A stretch of 64,000 nucleotides of DNA from Eulemur rufifrons (Eukaryota; Chordata; Mammalia; Primates; Lemuridae). The notes under the pieces are model-generated. The model was not told where the DNA came from and did not search any database. It saw nothing but the letters and a program-made list of their open reading frames with translations. The stretch spans positions 7,019,501-7,083,500 of the forward strand of contig NC_091008.1 in NCBI RefSeq assembly GCF_041146395.1, in the 5' to 3' direction. Of the stretch, positions 13,229 through 64,000 are shown in pieces. The number at the start of each line of letters is the position of its first letter. Positions within the stretch are counted from its first letter, which is position 1. Made by a program: the position numbers and the translations under genes.

Positions 13229-13463
13229 TCTTGGGGGAGTGCAGTGCAGTGGTTAGGAGCACGGATCCTGGAGCCAGACCACCCACGTCTGAGGCCCAGC
13301 CTCACCGCTCACTAGCAGTGGGACTCGCGCTAAACTACTTCGCCTCTTTGGGCCACAGTTTTCTCATAAGGTTTTGAGTATTAAATAAGTTACTACCTGT
13401 AAAGCACTTAGAACAAGGTCTGGCCTGTAGTTCGGATTCAGTAAATGTTAGATATTATTAATG
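13229..13463 (+). repeat. MIR SINE
   Basis: Forward MIR: 'cagtggttaggagcacggat', 'cctggagccagaccaccca', 'ctcactagcagtgggactcg', 'aagcacttagaacaaggtct', 'cagtaaatgttagatattat'. Nearly full length. Confidence 0.88.
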
Positions 13464-14054
13464 TCAAGTTACTCTGTTTTTTCCATTGGTTCAAAACTTA
13501 AAGGAAGTTTCTGCATTAAAGACTACTAGTTGGCTGTTCATTAATTCCTATTCTTATGTGTATTCAGTATACTATCTGGCTTCTACATAAATGTGTATGA
13601 TCTATATTACACATATATAGTGCATAATATGGATTTATATATGTATGTGTACAAACATACATGCATTTGCAAGAGAGAAATATGACCAAAGCATAGTTAA
13701 GAAAATACACAGTTAAAAAAATTACAATAAATTGAAAAACCTTTCCTTAGATCCAGCCTTTCATGATGATAAAAGAGCGTATTCATCCCTTCAAAAGATC
13801 TCCACTTTTATGTAGTTGATAGTTGGGGCTTGGGCCGTTTGCTGTTTCTGTTGGATTAATATTTCCTTCCACATGTATTGTTTATAATACATTCATGAAA
13901 TAATCTTGTTAGGAAGTACAGTCTTCCTGAAAACCTGATACAGTGTCAGTTCATACAGTTCGGAGGTTTCCTGCTTTGAGGTCCAAAGCTTTGGAATGTC
14001 AGTATCATGAGATAGCCAAGAGCTGGCCAGAAAATAAGTCCAAGGCTTATCTTC

Positions 14055-57600
<43,546 letters not shown>

Positions 57601-58328
57601 CTGATAAATGCAAAACAAAGGCAAAATGACACCAAGTCAGACCCAACTGGCACATCACGTGTTTATTGTTCAGCAACGTTAACTAGTGTCAAAGAGTTGG
57701 GTAGGTCGTGAGAAACGTTAGGGATATTTTTTTCCCTTTCCTTTTCTTTCTTTCCTTTTCCTTCTCTGCCTCCCTTCCTTCTTTGCTCTTTCCCTTTTTC
57801 GTTCTTTCTTTCCTTTTCATAAAACAAAGACTGCAGAGTGTAACAGAAATAGCAGAAGGAAGCTGGTTTTGTCAAAGGTGACTTTGCACACCAGGCTGGT
57901 GCAGAAGTGTGGTTAAGAGCAGCAGTTGAGAGTTGGCCTGTGTCTTCGTAAAGCCACTTGGGCTGTGTCTAGGCATTTAATGTCCTTTTTAATAGCACGA
58001 TAAAATCGGATCTATCATGGGTGGTTCAAGCAGATATTAGACAATAGTGTGATTTAATTAATCACTCCATCCCTTAGCAATGAGTCTGAGCATCCGCTAC
58101 CCAGCCCAGCACATATTAGATGACTGGGAGACACAGAAGAAAGACACTGCAAAGTTTAGGTTGATAATGATTTGGGGGCTGAAGGAATCGGGCTGGCTGA
58201 ATTGATTGACAGCGACGTGGACCTATAAATCCGGACCTACGATAGTAACAGAAGTGAGTAATTCTTCCTACAGAAAGGGAAGTGTCCTTGGTGTTTTCAA
58301 CATGTTTTGCACATATTAACTGCTTAGT

Positions 58329-58665
<337 letters not shown>

Positions 58666-58689
58666 TTAGCTCCCTATGTGCATGAAGAG

Positions 58690-58815
58690 ATAAGAGGTTA
58701 TTTATCCATATTAATTAAGGGTGAACAAATCTGAGTTTGAGACAAATAAATGATTTTCCCAAAGGCCCATCTGGAGGTGACAAAGCCGAGATTAGAGGCC
58801 CATAGTCTTCTCCTT
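58690..58815 (-). repeat. MIR fragment
   Basis: 'aaatgattttcccaaaggcc' and 'ggtgacaaagccgagattag' match a reverse MIR 5' half. Confidence 0.55.
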
Positions 58816-58879
58816 TTTCCCACTGGGTCTTAGTGCCTCACCCACTTCAGGGCTCTGCTGGACACCGTACGAGGGCACG

Positions 58880-59090
58880 CAGTAGGAAAGAACACTGAAC
58901 CAGGATCAGAACTCACTTAGGGTTTGTGTGGTCGCTGTGAGAGTGACTTCTTTTTTTAAAATTCTGTTTGTAAAATGGAAATCATTGCAGCTATGATAGC
59001 TATTGAGATTAATTTGAGAATTAAATGGGATTATGGATGTAAAAAATGCCCGCCACTGACTAGTCGCTCAATAATTGTCACTTGTCTCTT
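58880..59090 (+). repeat. MIR SINE
   Basis: 'ttctgtttgtaaaatggaaa', 'tgagaattaaatgggattat' and 'gactagtcgctcaataattg'. Confidence 0.75.
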
Positions 59091-59652
59091 AAGTCCTCTT
59101 TACTATCCCTAGAATTAAAACACTGGTACTTTTAAAGTGTCACATTCTTTTCTAACTTATTTCCAGCCATTAAAAGACTTTCTTTTCATTTTCACTGGAT
59201 GGAATTTTCCTGTGATTGTATTTTAGATTCCGAGGGAATGTACGTAATGCGTGCGTGTGTTAAGGTTTTTGTTGGCTTATCTGTCTCAATAGTGCTTTTG
59301 GGGGCCACTAAAGAAACTCAAGGTGTGATCCTCTTTGGAGCTAAAGGGAGGAGAGAGTCTTGTTTTGTTTCTGGGTTTTACAGAGTTGATCCTTCTACTG
59401 GTGTAGGTCTTCTAGATTTGCTCTTCAAGATGGTTAGCGACACACACAGTAGGAGAAAGAGTGGTGAACAGGAAGGGAAAACAACTAGGACAGCAGCTGG
59501 ATTTGGGGTTGGGCACAGGTGAAGGTGACTCCCAGGAGCAGAACTGGGCAGTGAACAGCAGCAGAGCTTTGGCTGGGGGAGGGGGGGATGCCCAGAGGAG
59601 GGGATGGCCGCGGCCCGGGAGGACTCAGCATTGAGTCAAGAACAGTGGATCT

Positions 59653-59985
59653 GGCCGGGCATGGTGGCTCACGCCTGTAATCCTAGCACTCTGGGAGGCC
59701 GAGGCGGGTGGATTGCTCAAGGTCAGGAGTTCGAGACCAGCCTGAGCGAGACCCCGTCTCTACTAAAAATAGAAAGACATTATATGGACACCTAAAAATC
59801 TATATAGAAAAAATTAGCCGGGCATGGTGGTGCATGCCTGTAGTCCCAGCTACTCGGGAGGCTGAGGCAGTAGGATCGCTTGAGCTCAGGAGTTTGAGGT
59901 TGCTGTGAGCTAAGCTGACGCCACGGCACTCACTCTAGCCTGGGCAACAAAGTGAGACTCTGTCTCAACAAAAAAAAAAAAAAAA
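59653..59985 (+). mobile_element. Young Alu, variant subfamily (copy B)
   Basis: Differs from the copy at 50498 at about five positions in roughly 315 bp, mostly CpG-type or A/G transitions. Perfect 15-bp flank AAGAACAGTGGATCT at 59638-59652 and 59986-60000. Confidence 0.95.
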
Positions 59986-61483
59986 AAGAACAGTGGATCT
60001 GAGCTCACACAGCTCAGTGCAAGACGAGGCCGTAAATATGTATGTTCCTTACAAAGGAGCCAAGAGACCAGAAAAAGAAAGAAGTAAGAGACCACCTCCC
60101 AAATCCACGCTAGGATCAACTCAGAAAGTCAAAACACGCAGAAGAACTAAGACACTTACTTCACACACAATAAAACCATTAATTGCAAATTTCCTTGTAT
60201 TTTCTTTAACAGAAGTGGTCCAGCGTGAAGGATTTATAGCTCTCCCCTTACAACAGAATCAGTTTTGTTTTTTTTAATTCTTTTCCAAGTAAAATTCTGT
60301 TGGGTGTCTAATAATTATTATTAAATTTAAATGATACTTAAGTGGTCTAATTGAGAGTCATTTATGCACCCACAGGCCAAATATAACACGGGCAGGCAGA
60401 ATATTTGATTCCCCTCCCAGCGCTCCCGATGAATTCTGCTTCATAGTAGTGCAGATGAAGCGATGTGTCTTGCAGCAAAAACCGATTCTGTTTCCACGGT
60501 AACATAGCTCGCCTGCGTCTCTGTAGTGGTGAAGGACAACCGCTCTGATGTCTGCAGGTGGAAGGGGGTGATTAGGAGCGGAGAAGGGACAGACCCAGAC
60601 CAGTGAAGGCAATTCCACTTGTGGCTGTCTGTCACAAAGGCACCAGGGTCCCATAAAATAAATACAACCACTGTTTTCTTTCATTAAAAAATTCCACAAC
60701 CCAAGAATTTCTTCACTGGCTTCCATGAAAAGCAATTGCCATGCAAAGGAGAAAGAAAATATGCACCTTTTTAAATCTCCTTAGTTATCTTCTTGAAAGC
60801 AATTCCTCAAAATACTCATTTTATGTCCTGGTATTATTATTTCTGTGTTGCAAATTCCTCCCTTTACCGACGTAAATGTAGCCAGGCTCCTCTTCTCGAC
60901 ATGCCTCTTCCAGACCTTCATGTCCACGCCCAAGTGTGCCACACCAAGCCATGTGGCCTGTGGATAGTATTATTTTGACCCCACTCCCAGACAAATGTCC
61001 CCCATAAGTAAGTAAACCAGGGTAAAAATCAATGATATTCAAGGGCTCATGCTATTTCTCTTTCGGTATCAGTAATGTTTTGGTAAAAATTTTTCTGAAG
61101 CACTAGAGTAAGATAGGTTCAGAGAAATGTGTCCATTGGGTGTGATAATTCTGAGGTCCCTGGGGATGGGGTAAGGGCATTTTCGGAGGGGCAGGTTCAG
61201 GAGAGAGGGAGGGGTGGGGAAGTGGCCCAGTGAGGGGAGCTGGACCATGATTCAGAAAACAGAGAAACTATCTTTCTCTCCTGGGATAAACTCATCCTTA
61301 GTCTGAGGAAAAAGCATGCGAGAAATCAGAATTCCTTTATCAAAAGCTTCTCTCGGTTTGGTTCGTGGCACAATGTGCATCAGGTAAGCAAGTTGAATAG
61401 ACTCAAACATGGTCCTGACTCCGTCTTTCTTTTTCTTCTTCATACTTTGAAACATTACAATGTGCAAACACATATAAGAGGAC

Positions 61484-62040
61484 ACAGTTATGTCGGTTGT
61501 TTATTGCTATGTAACAAACCACTCAAAGCTTAATGGCTTAAAATAATAACCACTGGATTTTGCCTCCCGATTTCGTGGGTTGACTGGGCTCAGCTGTGCG
61601 GTTCTTCCGTTTCACCTGATGTCCGGGGGGGGGGGGGGGAGCTTCTGTCATCCAGGGGCTTAACTGGGCTCATTCGTGAATCTACGGCCTTGTCAGGGGC
61701 AGCTGGAAGTTTGGCCTAAGTTGGGATGCTGGACTAGCTGAGCCACCTTCTCACTCTGTGTCATCTGAGATCGGCTCTCTCTCCACATGGCCTCTCTACA
61801 TGGTATTTCCAACAAGGTAGCCGGACTTCTTAAATGGCAGACTCCCCAAATGGCAATGGTAGACATTGTCGGGCCTTCTTAAGGCTGTGGCATGGTTGCT
61901 GGCCCAGTGTCATTTCCACTGCGTTTTAGTTAGTGAGTCAGAGCAAGTCCAGAGCTAACAAGGGACTAGGCTGCTCACTCTGCAGGGGGAGTAGCAGGAG
62001 GCAGAGCCGTTGCAGGGCGTCTACACTGAGGGCCAGCGCT
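61484..62040 (-). mobile_element. MaLR-like LTR (MLT1 type), antisense
   Basis: 'ttgctatgtaacaaaccact', 'gtgggttgactgggctcagc', 'ctctccacatggcctctcta' and 'ggcatggttgctggcccagt' are complement MLT1-type LTR landmarks. Contains a 15-G run. No retroviral genes. Confidence 0.65.
61625..61639 (+). repeat. Poly-G run (15 G)
   Basis: Fifteen consecutive G inside the MLT1-like LTR, an unusually long homopolymer of this type. Confidence 0.9.
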
Positions 62041-62289
62041 GCACTCTGCCAAACACAGAAATGACACTCGATACATGAAATCACTTCGTAGAAGAAAATG
62101 TGCCGCATAAATTAGATACGTGAATCGTCAAGGTGCACAGATACTGGGAGCATCTAGAGACCACACACATCTAGCAAATCTGACTTATTTGAAAATGTGA
62201 TCAGGACCTCTGGAAAAAATTCACATTTTATTCATAAATCAAGCTTTGTAAATAGGTGGATATGTTTAATATTCTCAGGATAATCACAA

Positions 62290-62530
62290 TTTATCACATG
62301 ATGTATCAAATATTTATTAAAGATAGGCACTGGGCTATCCTTTATAGGTGATTTTTATCTAATCTTCATGAAAACCCTGTGGGGTAGGTGTTACTACCTC
62401 CAATTTCCAGATGAGAAACGGAAAGTCAGTGAGATTTTATAACTTGCCGAAAATCACACATCGAGCAATAGGATGAGCCAGGATGTAACTCAAGTAACCT
62501 GATATTAAAACCTGCATGTTCTTAAATTAT
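62290..62530 (-). repeat. MIR SINE
   Basis: 'ataggcactgggctatcctt', 'cttcatgaaaaccctgtggg', 'tccagatgagaaacggaaag', 'aataggatgagccaggatgt'. Nearly full length. Confidence 0.88.
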
Positions 62531-63049
62531 ACAAAATCATCCAAGTAGAAACAAGAGCCACATCTCAATACTCCCGGCTCTAAAGATTGAAAATCCATTT
62601 GCTATGTAGACACTCTGCTTAAGTCAAGATTTTAAAACCTACTCTCTCTCTTGGCACGATAGATAGTCCGGACAATTCCCTCAGAGCTCTCAGATCTGCA
62701 AGCGAATGTCTCTGTGTTTAAACTTGAACCTCGTCCAAGCCCCGAGGTTACTACTGAGTAAAAGTCTCCTCCTGGTTTATCTAGGTGTCAGGAAAAGTTC
62801 CCCTGTGGCACTAGAGCTGTGAATCAGAAACCCTTATTCGTGCCATCTGAGGACAGAGAAATGGGACACCGTGCTTTTCATTTTGCAGTGACATGATTGT
62901 GTGACTACAAACAACACCAGCTGCATTACTACCCACCAACAATCAGTTCATCTTACGCAACGTACGTGCTTTGGTGAAAGTTAAGTGACAGGAATTAGCA
63001 GTGAGCTCTGGGCTGCTGTACCTACCGCGTACAGATCACTGAGGCCGCC

Positions 63050-63265
63050 GTGGCCCTCGCTCCAGCCAAAGTGAACGGCCACTTCCCTGTATAAGAATCT
63101 CCTATCCTCTCTTGCCTTGAGGTCTTCACCTCATTTCTCATTTAGAAAGCCTTTGGCAGCCAGTCTCCACCCTTCTCAATCCTTCCAGTCCAAGCTCAAA
63201 AGCCACATGCTAAATCAAGCTTTTCTTCGTCATCTGAGTTGAAATATATTAATCTCTCCCTGTGA
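63050..63265 (+). repeat. L2-like fragment
   Basis: 'cttgaggtcttcacctcatt', 'agtccaagctcaaaagccac' and 'gttgaaatatattaatctct' resemble the L2 3' region. Confidence 0.5.
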
Positions 63266-63274
63266 TCTGTTTTA

Positions 63275-63475
63275 ATTAGCTAGTATTACAGCACAAAAAT
63301 CACCCCAGAACTTAAATGCCTAAAACAACATCTGTTTTCTAACCGTTGTGTGGGTTGCCAGCTGGGCAGGGCTCGCTGGAAGGGGGTTTATTTGAATGCT
63401 TGCATTGCCTTGGTGGGTGGGTTGGAGGCTGGCTAAGGAGGAGGACCTTTCTGACGTCCCTGAGACTTCCATTGA
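63275..63475 (-). mobile_element. MLT1-like LTR fragment, antisense
   Basis: 'agctagtattacagcacaaa', 'aacttaaatgcctaaaacaa', 'gtgtgggttgccagctgggc'. Diverged; it stops just before the Alu. Confidence 0.45.
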
Positions 63476-63510
63476 ATCTTCTCTGTAAACCACATTTTTA
63501 AAATTTTTTT

Positions 63511-63841
63511 TTTTTTTTTGAGACAGAGTCTGACTCTGTTGCCCAGGCTAGAGTGAGTGCCGTGGCGTTAGCCTAGCTCACAGCAACCTCAAACTCCTGA
63601 GCTCAAGCGATCCTCCTGTCTCAGCCTCCCGAGTAGCTGGGACTACAGGCATGCACCACCATGCCCGGCTAATTTTTTTTCTATATATATTTTTAGCTGT
63701 CCATATAATTTCTTTCTATTTTTAGTAGAGATGGGGTCTCGCTCTTGCTCAGGCTGGTCTCGAACTTCTGAGCTCAAACGATCTGCCCACCTCGGCCTCC
63801 CAGAGTGCTAGGATTACAGGCGTGAGCCACCGCGCCCGGCC
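63511..63841 (-). mobile_element. Alu, full-length dimer, strepsirrhine type
   Basis: T-run, right arm, linker ('tatatttttagctgtccata'), left arm to GCCACCGCGCCCGGCC. Likely flank TTAAAATTTTT on both sides (about 63499-63510 and 63843-63853). Confidence 0.93.
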
Positions 63842-64000
63842 GTTAAAATTTTTAAGTTGAACTAATTTTAGACTTGAAGTTGCAAAAAAAAAAAAAAATG
63901 CAGATAGTTGTCAAATATTCCTCACCCAGCTTCCTCAATGCTAAAATCTAATAGAACCATAATGCAATTGTTAGAAAAAGAAAATTCACATTGATGCAAT

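Larger units (their letters stand above)
7841..14054. other. Space between the two stop codons: probable long ARHGEF38 3'UTR plus short intergenic DNA
   Basis: Holds an L2 3' end (about 8260-8440), a second small L2 end (about 9840-9935), a (TG)n tract at 12474-12494 and a MIR at 13229-13463. The rest, mainly 10.0-13.2 kb, is A/T-rich and free of Alu and L1, unlike the ARHGEF38 introns. That fits a several-kb 3'UTR transcribed on the - strand. Several AATAAA motifs occur on the - strand (near 10353, 11420 and 11487), but I cannot pick the one used. Confidence 0.5.

Noticed and set aside
63027..63089. Exon-like piece on the - strand (TATACAG … GCGGTAGGT)
   Set aside because: It could be read as a 20-codon exon, but the residues do not match the expected ARHGEF38 DH sequence and it borders L2-like sequence.

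Overview
The window is vertebrate nuclear DNA from a primate, most likely a strepsirrhine (lemur or loris type). Genes are split into short exons with GT-AG introns. The intergenic and intronic DNA carries primate Alu elements, L1, L2, MIR, MaLR LTRs and DNA-transposon relics. Most dimeric Alus carry an extra A/T-rich linker after the left arm (core 'attatatggacagctaaaa' and variants), which I associate with strepsirrhine Alus and not with human ones. There is no bacterial, phage or plasmid content and no CRISPR array.

Two protein-coding genes lie tail to tail. At the left edge, on the + strand, are the last three coding exons of INTS12 (Integrator complex subunit 12): 1-94, 4645-4791 and 7135-7719. 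They hold the end of the PHD finger, a Lys/Pro-rich linker and a long Ser/Gly/Thr-rich tail with a basic C-terminus. A poly(A) signal follows at 7809. On the - strand, from about 57.6 kb down to 14.06 kb, are the last eleven coding exons of ARHGEF38, a Rho guanine-nucleotide exchange factor with DH, BAR and two SH3 domains. Their splice phases join without a gap and give about 609 C-terminal residues. The first exons (N-terminus and start of the DH domain) are not visible and should lie beyond 64 kb. I recall the same convergent order for these genes on human 4q24.

By region: 0-8 kb is INTS12. From 8 to 14 kb is the space between the two stop codons; it has few repeats, is A/T-rich, and probably contains the ARHGEF38 3'UTR. 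From 14 to 24.5 kb is the last ARHGEF38 intron, rich in repeats (Alus, MaLR LTRs, a hAT-type element, an L1 with a nested retrocopy). From 24.5 to 26.1 kb is a compact exon cluster (SH3-1 and linker). From 26 to 30.8 kb are stacked L1 3' ends, a hAT-type element and an inverted Alu pair. From 30.8 to 43.8 kb are the BAR and late DH exons. From 43.8 to 57.5 kb are two long introns around an 18-nt microexon, with a large alternating purine-pyrimidine minisatellite at 44.9-45.4 kb. From 57.6 to 64 kb is upstream intron with Alu, MIR and MaLR copies.

I found no sign of an undescribed multi-gene system. The points most worth following up are the in-frame 18-nt microexon inside the DH domain, two almost identical direct-repeat Alus that define a small subfamily and flank two DH exons, an Alu left-arm-only insertion with perfect target-site duplications, a retrocopy nested in an L1, a triplicated target-site duplication, and the minisatellite with a higher-order duplication.
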